From positions 1 to 17,175 of the forward strand of contig CALBME010000085.1 of the NCBI GenBank assembly GCA_937896295.1: a stretch of DNA of 17,175 bases, read 5' to 3'. The notes beneath the pieces were generated by a model. That model did not search any database and was not told the origin of the DNA. It worked only from the letters and a program-made list of their open reading frames with translations. Shown piece after piece: positions 1 through 12,130 of the stretch; within the stretch, counting starts at the first letter, position 1; each line of letters starts with the position of its first letter. The stretch comes from an uncultured Micavibrio sp. (GTDB lineage: Bacteria; Pseudomonadota; Alphaproteobacteria; Micavibrionales; UBA1664). The translations under genes were made by a program, and so were the position numbers.

Positions 1-1351
<1,351 letters not shown>

Positions 1352-1365
1352 TTTTCTCTCCACAT

Positions 1366-1433
1366 TTCCCGGTTCACCGGGATCAAAACTTTTCAAACTT
1401 TTTTATTCAGTGCCCGGGGCTGGCCGCCCCGGG
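1366..1433 (-). promoter_or_regulatory. Two stem-loops in the rpoB-rpoC spacer
   Basis: The spacer holds two perfect inverted repeats. The first pairs 1413-1420 with 1426-1433 (8 bp, GC only, 5-base loop). The second pairs 1367-1372 with 1377-1382 (6 bp, 4-base loop) and lies close to the rpoC ribosome binding site. Read on the minus strand, neither is followed by a T run, so they are not intrinsic terminators. They may be mRNA processing, stabilising or translation-tuning structures. The pairing is seen directly; the role is inferred. Confidence 0.5.
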
Positions 1434-1443
1434 AAAATGATGA

Positions 1444-5793
<4,350 letters not shown>

Positions 5794-5993
5794 CGTCGTC
5801 CCTTTGGTCCCAAAACTTGTTTCGTCGGCGGTGTTTCAAGCCCTGCCGGCAGGCTGTTTAGAAACGCCATGCGGCGGGAAGCTCAGAAGCCGCCCGCCGG
5901 ATGGTCAAATTTTAAAACTTAAAAACTTTCGTCAATTTCAATCCGATATTCAAAAAAGCGTTACTGAAAAGATACTCGGCAGCAGAACTGAAA
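5794..5993 (-). promoter_or_regulatory. rplL-rpoB intergenic region with structured rpoB leader
   Basis: The 200-bp spacer contains the 12-bp perfect palindrome CCTGCCGGCAGG at 5842-5853, flanked by a GTTTC/GAAAC inverted repeat, so the rpoB leader can fold into a long hairpin (about 5833-5866). Upstream of it is an AT-rich stretch (5911-5940) with TTGACG and TAAAAT, but spaced only 15 bp apart, a weak promoter candidate. In E. coli this spacer holds an attenuator and an RNase III site. A similar tuning role is an inference by position only. Confidence 0.35.
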
Positions 5994-6365
5994 TTACTTC
6001 AGTTCGACTTTCCCGCCAGCAGCCTCGATGGTTGCTTTGATCTTGTCAGCTTCGTCTTTCTTGACGCCGGCTTTGAGCGGCTTCGGAGCGCCTTCAACCA
6101 GGTCCTTGGCTTCTTTCAGGCCCAGACCGGTGATTGCACGGACTTCTTTAATGACGTTGATTTTGTTGTCGCCAGCGGCGGTCAACACAACGTCAAATTC
6201 GGTCTTGGCTTCAGCAGCCGGACCAGCAGCGCCGCCAGCAGCAGCAACGGCAACCGGTGCAGCAGCAGTAACGCCCCATTTTTCTTCAAGCATTTTCGAG
6301 AGTTCGGCGGCTTCCAGAACGTTCAGTTCCGAGAGAGCGTCAACCAGTTTCGCGAGATCGGCCAT
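5994..6365 (-). CDS. rplL: 50S ribosomal protein L7/L12
   Basis: L7/L12 forms the stalk of the large ribosomal subunit and recruits translation GTPases. The protein has 123 residues, a normal length. The N-terminal dimerisation helices occupy about residues 1-32, the Ala/Gly-rich hinge residues 33-52, and the C-terminal factor-binding domain follows, with GLGLKEAKDLVEGAPKPLK. The ATG is preceded by AGGAGT seven bases upstream. The gene lies 63 bp downstream of rplJ with no terminator between them, so the two should be co-transcribed and followed by rpoB. Confidence 0.98.
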   Translation of the reverse strand: MADLAKLVDALSELNVLEAAELSKMLEEKWGVTAAAPVAVAAAGGAAGPAAEAKTEFDVVLTAAGDNKINVIKEVRAITGLGLKEAKDLVEGAPKPLKAGVKKDEADKIKATIEAAGGKVELK

Positions 6366-6428
6366 GTTATTACTCCTAAAAAGTTAGTATTCGTTGTTAC
6401 AAAAAACAGTCCTTAAAAACGGGTACGC

Positions 6429-6944
6429 TCAGCCTTTGCGGCCTTGCGCAGCGGTCACGCCGATAAGCTGCGAAGCCGGAGCCTGCAGGATACGGGCGAG
6501 CTTCGATGCCGGCGCTTGCAGCACGCCAACAATTTTGCCACGCAGCTGATCGAGCGAAGGCAGTTTGGCAAGAGCTTCCACAGCGGCTTTGTCGAGCACT
6601 TTCGCGCCCATCGCGCCACCGAGGATGGTGAGCTTGTCGTTACCTTTTGCGTAATCAAACGTGACTTTCGCCGCAGCTACCGGATCTTTCGAAACGATGA
6701 TTGCGGTCGTACCCTTGAACAGAGGTTCCAGGGATTCGAAGCGCGTGCCTTTGAGGGCGCGTGCCATCAGTTTGTTTTTAGTGACTTTGGCCGTACCGCC
6801 CTGAGCCCGAGCTTTCACGCGAAGGTCAGTGAATTCCGCGACGGTCAAACCCTTGGGTTCAAACACGACGACGGTTTCATTGGCATTCAGCATGTCGCTA
6901 AGGGCTTGGACAGTGTCGGCTTTTTGTGCACGGCTAATGGGCAT
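6429..6944 (-). CDS. rplJ: 50S ribosomal protein L10
   Basis: L10 anchors the L7/L12 dimers on the large subunit and, in studied bacteria, represses its own mRNA by binding the leader. The 171-residue protein starts MPISRAQKADTVQALSDML and contains KVTKNKLMARAL and the C-terminal helix that binds L7/L12. The frame is open for 16 more codons upstream, but the ATG at 6942-6944 is chosen because AAAGGT lies just upstream and the family start fits there. It is the first gene of the rplJ-rplL-rpoB-rpoC unit, behind its own promoter and leader. Confidence 0.97.
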   Translation of the reverse strand: MPISRAQKADTVQALSDMLNANETVVVFEPKGLTVAEFTDLRVKARAQGGTAKVTKNKLMARALKGTRFESLEPLFKGTTAIIVSKDPVAAAKVTFDYAKGNDKLTILGGAMGAKVLDKAAVEALAKLPSLDQLRGKIVGVLQAPASKLARILQAPASQLIGVTAAQGRKG

Positions 6945-7174
6945 GTGATTACCTTTGCCTTTAAAAGTTGTTGCACAAACCCTGGACGGCACACACCGCC
7001 AGAGCCTTCACTTTGCTTCAAGCCCTGCCCCGGTACAGCCTTAAGAATCTCGATAAATCAAGGTCTTAGGACCATATCCGTCTGTACAGGGAATTAAGAT
7101 CTGCCGACTCGCGCCGGACCAATCACCTGTAGTCTTGGACAGGTGCAATACGTTGAAAAAAAACGATTGCAAGC
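6945..7174 (-). promoter_or_regulatory. rplJ 5' leader, probable L10 autoregulatory region
   Basis: The roughly 230 nt between the predicted transcription start and the rplJ ATG contain no gene but several inverted repeats. One pairs 7125-7130 with 7139-7144 (ACCTGT/ACAGGT). One pairs 6980-6985 plus 6987-6989 with 6996-7004, a nine-pair hairpin with one bulge. Between them two small helices compete: CCTTAA 7039-7044 with 7058-7063, and GGTC 7062-7065 with 7070-7073. A long structured leader is what L10(L12)4 binds in E. coli and Bacillus. That this one is bound by L10 is inferred from position and structure. Confidence 0.55.
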
Positions 7175-7180
7175 GCCGCC

Positions 7181-7209
7181 CTTATAGGTGTGGATAACCA
7201 ACGAGTCAA
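7181..7209 (-). promoter_or_regulatory. Sigma70-type promoter of rplJL-rpoBC
   Basis: Read on the minus strand, TTGACT (7204-7209) and TATAAG (7181-7186) are separated by exactly 17 bases, close to the consensus. A GC-rich discriminator, GGGCGGCG, follows the -10 box, as in stringently controlled ribosomal promoters. Transcription should begin near 7174. Confidence 0.8.
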
Positions 7210-7255
7210 CACTTTTTTAACCTTTGCCGGGAACCGGCAGCGCCGGGCGGGCGTT

Positions 7256-7453
7256 CTAGTTTATATGTAAATGGCCATAACGTACGGCGCGTTCAAAGGC
7301 CGCCAGCGCCAAAAGCGCCGCGCAGACATACCAGCCCCAGCGCGGTTTCTTATAAGGGGTGGCTGCCGGCGCGCCCTCCTCTTCCGGCGGCGGGGTCCAG
7401 CCGGGGGGCACCTTGGCCGGGTCATGGGCAGCGGGGTCGAATCTGTCAGGCAT
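7256..7453 (-). CDS. Small predicted membrane protein, 65 residues
   Basis: I do not recognise this protein. It has a proline- and acid-rich N-terminal half (PPGWTPPPEEEGAP) and one predicted membrane helix at about residues 39-56 (WGWYVCAALLALAAF), with Lys/Arg before it, which suggests a cytoplasmic N-terminus and a short positively charged tail. The ATG has only a weak upstream GGTGA. It lies between the rplA terminator and the rplJ promoter, so it belongs to neither neighbouring operon. It could be a real small single-pass protein or a chance frame in a GC-rich region; the clean soluble/membrane/tail layout slightly favours a real gene. Confidence 0.5.
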   Translation of the reverse strand: MPDRFDPAAHDPAKVPPGWTPPPEEEGAPAATPYKKPRWGWYVCAALLALAAFERAVRYGHLHIN

Positions 7454-7475
7454 GCTTCACCAATCCATCCATACC

Positions 7476-7508
7476 GAAAAAGAAAACGCCGCCAGTGTAT
7501 GGCGGCGT
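7476..7508 (-). terminator. Intrinsic terminator after rplA
   Basis: A perfect 9-bp stem (7486-7494 with 7500-7508, ACGCCGCCA/TGGCGGCGT) with a 5-base loop is followed on the minus strand by TTTTCTTTTT. It lies 23 bases after the rplA stop codon and should end the rplK-rplA transcript. Confidence 0.9.
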
Positions 7509-7530
7509 CTTTGTCTTTTATGAGGCGTGA

Positions 7531-8352
7531 TTAAGCGGCAACGATCGACGCGATGTCGAGCTTGATGCCCGGGCCCATCGACGAGGATACGGCGACTTTT
7601 TTCATGTAGACGCCTTTAACGCCCGACGGCTTGGCCTTGTTGAGCGCATCAATGAATGCCTTGATGTTCTCAGCCAGCTGCGCCTCGGTGAACGAGGCCT
7701 TGCCGACGCCCGCCTGAACGATACCGGCTTTTTCGACGCGGAATTCAATCGAGCCCGCCTTGGCGGATTCGACAGCTTTCTTGACGTCCATCGTGACGGT
7801 GCCGAGTTTCGGGTTCGGCATCAGGCCTGTCGGACCCAGCACTTTACCCAGACGGCCGACGAGCGGCATCAGGTCCGGCGTTGCGATCACGCGGTCGTAA
7901 TCGAGCTTGCCCGCGTTCATGCTTTCCATCAGGTCATCAGCGCCGACAGCGTCCGCGCCGGCCTTTTTGGCTTCCTCAGCCTTGGGACCTTTTGCGAACA
8001 CAGCCACGCGCAGGGACTTGCCCGTGCCGTGGGGAAGTTCGGTCATGCCGCGCACCTGCTGATCCGCATATTTCGGATCGGCGTTCAGGTTGACGGCGAT
8101 GTCGATGGATTCATTGAACTTGGACGTGGCGTTGGCTTTCAGAAGTTTCACGGCGTCGTTCAGCGTATACAGTTTGCTGCGGTCAACGGCGGTGAATTTC
8201 TTCTGGCGCTTGGATTGCCACGGGCCTTTTGCCTTGGCTGCCTTGGCTTTGGAGGCCTTGGCGGCTTTCGGGGCTTTTTCAGCCTTGGTTTCGGTTGCTT
8301 CTGCTGCTTGCGCTTCAGTTGCTTCTACTGCGTCTTTTTTCTTCGTAGCCAT
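7531..8352 (-). CDS. rplA: 50S ribosomal protein L1 with N-terminal Lys/Ala-rich extension
   Basis: L1 binds 23S rRNA at the mobile L1 stalk and, in many bacteria, represses its own operon. The protein has 273 residues against a usual 230 or so. The normal fold begins at about residue 53 (FTAVDRSKLYTLNDAVKLLK) and includes GLMPNPKLGTVT. In front of it is a Lys/Ala/Glu-rich tail of about 50 residues, resembling low-complexity histone-H1-like tails. I see no ATG, GTG or TTG in frame between residue 1 and the conserved domain, so the extension appears to be translated. The ATG at 8350-8352 follows the rplK stop codon after two bases, which indicates tight coupling. Confidence 0.96.
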   Translation of the reverse strand: MATKKKDAVEATEAQAAEATETKAEKAPKAAKASKAKAAKAKGPWQSKRQKKFTAVDRSKLYTLNDAVKLLKANATSKFNESIDIAVNLNADPKYADQQVRGMTELPHGTGKSLRVAVFAKGPKAEEAKKAGADAVGADDLMESMNAGKLDYDRVIATPDLMPLVGRLGKVLGPTGLMPNPKLGTVTMDVKKAVESAKAGSIEFRVEKAGIVQAGVGKASFTEAQLAENIKAFIDALNKAKPSGVKGVYMKKVAVSSSMGPGIKLDIASIVAA

Positions 8353-8354
8353 GA

Positions 8355-8801
8355 TTAACCTACCACTTCGATACCTGCAGAACGCGCCGAACCCTCAACC
8401 ATGCGCATGGCGCCGGCGAGATCTTTTGCGTTGAGGTCTTTCATTTTGAGTTCAGCGATTTCCTGAACCTGTTTCTTCGTCACCTTGCCCACGATCTCTT
8501 TCGAGGGGTTTTTGGCACCCTTGGAAATCTTGGCCGCTTTTTGCAGCAGATAGCCCGTCGGCGGGGTTTTGATGATGAAGGTGAAGGTACGGTCTGCGAA
8601 GACGGAGATCACAACCGGGCAAGGCATGCCTTTTTCAAGGTCCTTGGTCTGGTCGTTGAACGCCTTACAGAATTCCATGATGTTGAGACCGCGCTGACCG
8701 AGGGCGGGGCCGATCGGAGGCGAGGGGTTTGCGGCTCCAGCCGGAACTTCCAGCTTGATGAAGCCAACGGGCTGTTTGCCCTTAGCTGCGGGTGCTGCCA
8801 T
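8355..8801 (-). CDS. rplK: 50S ribosomal protein L11
   Basis: L11 binds the GTPase-associated region of 23S rRNA. The protein has 148 residues and is of normal length. It contains the N-terminal proline-rich region NPSPPIGPALGQRGLNI and the C-terminal rRNA-binding domain. The frame is open 21 codons further upstream, but the start at 8799-8801 is chosen because AAGGAG lies six bases upstream and the family start fits. It is the first gene of the rplK-rplA unit. In most proteobacteria secE and nusG precede it; here gpsA does. Confidence 0.97.
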   Translation of the reverse strand: MAAPAAKGKQPVGFIKLEVPAGAANPSPPIGPALGQRGLNIMEFCKAFNDQTKDLEKGMPCPVVISVFADRTFTFIIKTPPTGYLLQKAAKISKGAKNPSKEIVGKVTKKQVQEIAELKMKDLNAKDLAGAMRMVEGSARSAGIEVVG

Positions 8802-8877
8802 TTTAAACTCCTTATGGACAGTATGTTTATTGTCAGCGTGGTGCGGCCTGGAGGGGCCTTCCACAGTGATCGGGGCG

Positions 8878-8907
8878 GTTATAAGCGTCTTTGGCGGCGA
8901 AAGGCAA
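8878..8907 (-). promoter_or_regulatory. Candidate promoter of rplK-rplA
   Basis: On the minus strand TTGCCT (8902-8907) and TATAAC (8878-8883) are 18 bases apart, followed by a GC-rich discriminator, CCGCCCC. The leader to the rplK ATG would be about 70 nt. The -35 box is only a 4/6 match, so this is weaker than the rplJ promoter. No other promoter stands out in the 184 bp between gpsA and rplK. The GC-rich inverted repeats just after gpsA (8936-8965) lack a T run. Confidence 0.5.
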
Positions 8908-8985
8908 GGGAAACCTTGAGCATTCGGCCGTTTTGGCGGCCCCCGCCCCCGGTCAAAGGGGGCCTCGCGTCAGACAGACGCATGC

Positions 8986-9975
8986 CTATTCGTCATTGAA
9001 GGGGCGCGAGAGCAGGCTGTCGATCACGGTTTCGACATTGGCGCCTTCGTGCAGGATGGCGTGCACCGCGCTCATGACCGGCAGGTCAATGGAGAGCGAG
9101 CGGATCAGGTTCTTGACCGCGCGGGCAGTGTGCACCCCCTCGGTCACCGCCGTACGACCGCCCATGATCTCCTCAAGCGAGCGCCCCTCGCCCAGCGCGA
9201 AGCCGAGCGAGAAATTGCGCGACTGCATCGATGTCGCGGTCAGCACCAGATCGCCCAGACCGCACATGCCCATCAGCGTTTCGCGCTTGCCGCCCAGGGC
9301 CAGGGCCATGCGCGTCATTTCGGACATGCCGCGGGTCAGAAGCGCCGCGCGCGCGGAATCGCCGTATTTTCGGCCCGCGATGACACCACAGGCAATGGCC
9401 AGCACGTTTTTCACCGCCCCGCCGATTTCGGCGCCGATCACATCGTCGGAGGCATAGGGACGGAAATTCTTGCTGCCCAGCTGGGTGCTTAAATTGCGGG
9501 CGCGGTCGATATCATCGGCGGCAACGGTCACGGCGGCGGGCAGACCCAGCGCGATTTCACGCGCAAAGGTAGGGCCGGTAAGCACGGCAATATGCGCATC
9601 CAGAACCGTTTCGCGTAAAATCTGTGAAAGTAGTTCACCGGTTTCGATTTCAATGCCCTTGGCGCAAAGTACGAGGGTCTTGCCCGCCAGTTTCTTGGGG
9701 CCGATTTCCTTGAGGATGGCGCGCACATACTGCGCGGGCACCACCAGCAACAGAATATCGGGGATGATCGCCTCGGCCAGATCGGAAGTCGCATGAATGT
9801 TTTTATGAAGGTCGACGCCGGGCAGGAACGGCGTGTTTTCGCCGGTATTGTTGACCGCGTTGACGACGGCGGTCTCGCGCGCCCACAGCGTGACATTGCG
9901 CCCGGCCACCGCCTGGACCTGCGTCAGTGCCGTTCCCCATGCCCCACCACCAAGTACGCCAATCGTCTGTGTCAT
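8986..9975 (-). CDS. gpsA: NAD(P)H-dependent glycerol-3-phosphate dehydrogenase
   Basis: GpsA reduces dihydroxyacetone phosphate to sn-glycerol 3-phosphate, the backbone of membrane phospholipids, in the cytoplasm. The protein has 329 residues. The nucleotide-binding loop GGGAWGTA is at residues 9-16, the catalytic lysine in GGAVKN at residue 189, GLGDLVLT at 239-246, and the substrate-binding Arg-Asn pair at 253-254. The ATG at 9973-9975 is chosen over an upstream TTG because AAGG lies six bases before it. It lies 31 bp downstream of tsaD with no terminator, so the two are probably co-transcribed. Confidence 0.97.
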   Translation of the reverse strand: MTQTIGVLGGGAWGTALTQVQAVAGRNVTLWARETAVVNAVNNTGENTPFLPGVDLHKNIHATSDLAEAIIPDILLLVVPAQYVRAILKEIGPKKLAGKTLVLCAKGIEIETGELLSQILRETVLDAHIAVLTGPTFAREIALGLPAAVTVAADDIDRARNLSTQLGSKNFRPYASDDVIGAEIGGAVKNVLAIACGVIAGRKYGDSARAALLTRGMSEMTRMALALGGKRETLMGMCGLGDLVLTATSMQSRNFSLGFALGEGRSLEEIMGGRTAVTEGVHTARAVKNLIRSLSIDLPVMSAVHAILHEGANVETVIDSLLSRPFNDE

Positions 9976-10006
9976 GCCCAACCTTAATGTCTGACCGGTG
10001 TTGTTC

Positions 10007-11053
10007 TTACAAAGCCTGTTTAAGCTTTACCGCGTTTTGATCGAGCGGCCAACGGGGACGCGCCGGTATATCCAGAAGGGATCGTTCGCCCCTTATAAGG
10101 CGTTCCAGCCCCGCCCATGCAATCATGGCGCCGTTATCGGTGCACAGCGCGGCCGGCGGGGCCATAAAGGGCAGACCGTGCGCGGCGGCAATTTTTTGCA
10201 GCGATTCCCGCACCGCGCCATTGGCGGCGACGCCGCCAGCCGCAACCAAGGCCTTTACCTGAACGGTATCGAGCGCCTTGGCGACACGATCAGACAGATG
10301 GCTGGCAATGGTGGCCTGAAGGGCGGCGGCGATGTCGGCAGCATCCTCGTGCCTGATTTCGCCGTTGGCGGAGAGCGCCTCGATCCGTTCGCGCACGGCG
10401 GTCTTGAGGCCCGAGAAAGAAAAATCGAGCGTTTTTTTACCGAGCAGCGGGCGCGGCAGGTCGATGCGGCCCGGATTTTTCGCCTGTTTCGCCAGCCGTT
10501 CCAAGGCGGGGCCGCCCGGCTGGGGCAGGCTTAAAAGCTTGGCGGTCTTGTCAAAACATTCGCCGGCGGCATCGTCGATGGTGGCGCCCAGCAGCTGATA
10601 ATCCCCCACGCCGCGGCAGAGCAGGATCTGGGAATGACCGCCCGAGACGAGCAGCAGCAGATAGGGAAAGGCCACGTTGTCGGACAGGCGTGGGCTGAGG
10701 GCATGCCCTTCCAGATGATTGACGCCGATCAGCGGTTTGTCCCACTGGGCGGATAATGCCTTGGCGGTCATCAGGCCGACCATCACCCCGCCTATCAGGC
10801 CGGGACCGGCGGTCGCGGCAATGCCCGAAAGCTGTTCACCGGTCACCTTGGCAGTATCAAGCGCCTGTTTCACCACGAGATTAATGGCATTGAGATGGGC
10901 GCGCGCCGCGATTTCGGGCACCACCCCGCCATGCGCGGCGTGGTCGGATATCTGCGAAAAGACGATGTTGGACAGAATGTTACGGTCGGCATCGACCACG
11001 GCGGCCGCCGTTTCATCGCAACTTGTCTCGATACCCAGGACCAGAAAGGTCAT
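10007..11053 (-). CDS. tsaD: tRNA N6-threonylcarbamoyladenosine transferase subunit TsaD
   Basis: TsaD transfers the threonylcarbamoyl group to A37 of ANN-reading tRNAs, working with TsaB and TsaE. The protein has 348 residues, a normal length. The ASKHA-fold signatures are present: GIETSCDETAAAVV near the start, metal ligands His113 and His117 in NHLEGHALSPRL, VSGGHS at 137-141, Asp167 in AAGECFDKTAKLL, and Asp305 in CTDNGAMIAWAG. The ATG at 11051-11053 is chosen over an upstream GTG because the family start (MTFLVLGIETSCDE) fits and AAAGGA lies about ten bases upstream. It diverges from hemC across 52 bp and leads the tsaD-gpsA pair. Confidence 0.97.
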   Translation of the reverse strand: MTFLVLGIETSCDETAAAVVDADRNILSNIVFSQISDHAAHGGVVPEIAARAHLNAINLVVKQALDTAKVTGEQLSGIAATAGPGLIGGVMVGLMTAKALSAQWDKPLIGVNHLEGHALSPRLSDNVAFPYLLLLVSGGHSQILLCRGVGDYQLLGATIDDAAGECFDKTAKLLSLPQPGGPALERLAKQAKNPGRIDLPRPLLGKKTLDFSFSGLKTAVRERIEALSANGEIRHEDAADIAAALQATIASHLSDRVAKALDTVQVKALVAAGGVAANGAVRESLQKIAAAHGLPFMAPPAALCTDNGAMIAWAGLERLIRGERSLLDIPARPRWPLDQNAVKLKQAL

Positions 11054-11105
11054 TTTGTAAAATTCCTTTATTTCGCCCGAAAAGGACACTAATAGAAAAC
11101 CCGAT
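11054..11105. promoter_or_regulatory. Divergent tsaD / hemC intergenic region
   Basis: This 52-bp gap must hold, or overlap, control of both directions. It contains an inverted repeat at 11065-11085: CCTTT/AAAGG, with nested TTTCG/CGAAA. The repeat covers the tsaD ribosome binding site. No convincing -10/-35 pair is seen for either direction, so promoters may lie inside the neighbouring coding regions. Confidence 0.35.
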
Positions 11106-12068
11106 ATGACCTATACCCCTCAACAAAAACTTCTGAAAGTGGGCACGCGCGGCAGCCGCCTTGCGCTGACTCAGGCGGAAATGGTGTGCGCGGCCCTGCG
11201 CCAGGCGCATCCCGGACTTGAGACGGAGATCGTCATCATCAAGGCACAGGGCGACTGGAAACCCGGCCAGGGCGAGGTGCGCCTGTCGGAAGAAAAGGGC
11301 GGCAAGGGCCTGTATGTGCAGAATATCGAGGCGCATCTGCGCGAGGGCCATGTCGATATCGGCGTGCATTCGGCCAAGGATATCCCGACGCACATGCCCA
11401 CCGACCTTGTGATCAACCATGTCCTGCCGCGCGGCGATGCGCGCGATGCATTCATTTCCCACAAATCGCTATCGCTGGACGAACTGCCGGAAGGCGCCAT
11501 CGTCGGGACGTCGTCCCCGCGCCGCCAGTCCGTCATTCTCAACCGCCGCCCCGACCTGAAGGTCGTCACCTTCCGCGGCAATGTCGATACGCGGATCGAA
11601 AAACTGCAAAAAGGCCAGGTCGACGCCATGATCCTGGCCGCGATCGGCCTCAAGCGCCTGGGACGCGAGAGCATCATTTCATCGTATATCGAGCCCGAAG
11701 CCATGCTGCCCGCAGCGGGCCAGGGCATCGTTGCGATCGAAACACGCAAGGACGACGCAGCGACGCACGCGCTGATCGACGCCATCAGCCATGTCGAGAC
11801 ACATCATCTGATTACCGCGGAACGCACAGTGCTGACCGTCATCGACGGGAATTGCGGTACGCCGATCGGCGCGTATGCCACGGTGGTGGAACCGGGAATC
11901 ATGCGCCTGCGCGGGTTTTTTGCATCCCCCGACGGGGCGGAGATGTTCCATGCCGAGGAAACCGCCCCCGTGGCCAGCGTCGAGGACGCCCGCGCGCTGG
12001 GCCTGCGTGTCGGCCGGTCGCTCAAGGAAATGATTCCGCAGGCGGTCCTGCTGTCCTGCGTTTCTTAA
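11106..12068 (+). CDS. hemC: Hydroxymethylbilane synthase (porphobilinogen deaminase)
   Basis: HemC polymerises four porphobilinogen molecules into hydroxymethylbilane in haem biosynthesis, using a covalently bound dipyrromethane cofactor. The protein has 320 residues. It shows GTRGSRLALTQAEMV near the start, HSAKDIPTHMP, GTSSPRRQ, RGNVDTRIEKLQKGQVDAM and PAAGQGIVAIE. The cofactor-attachment cysteine is Cys250 in DGNCGTPIGA. The ATG at 11106 lacks a close Shine-Dalgarno sequence (AAAGGA is about 20 bases away), but the start matches the family length. It opens the plus-strand group hemC-hemD-mitofilin-like-hemY, an alphaproteobacterial arrangement. Confidence 0.97.
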   Translation: MTYTPQQKLLKVGTRGSRLALTQAEMVCAALRQAHPGLETEIVIIKAQGDWKPGQGEVRLSEEKGGKGLYVQNIEAHLREGHVDIGVHSAKDIPTHMPTDLVINHVLPRGDARDAFISHKSLSLDELPEGAIVGTSSPRRQSVILNRRPDLKVVTFRGNVDTRIEKLQKGQVDAMILAAIGLKRLGRESIISSYIEPEAMLPAAGQGIVAIETRKDDAATHALIDAISHVETHHLITAERTVLTVIDGNCGTPIGAYATVVEPGIMRLRGFFASPDGAEMFHAEETAPVASVEDARALGLRVGRSLKEMIPQAVLLSCVS

Positions 12069-12130
12069 AAATCTACAGGTTTTCACGGCCTCGCTGGTAT
12101 TGATGCCAGAGTCTTGATACTTCTTTGCCC

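Noticed and set aside
11838..11876. Unusual cofactor-cysteine context in HemC (DGNCGTPIG instead of GGCxxPIG)
   Set aside because: The cysteine is present, and variation such as DGSC occurs in alphaproteobacterial HemC, so this is ordinary.
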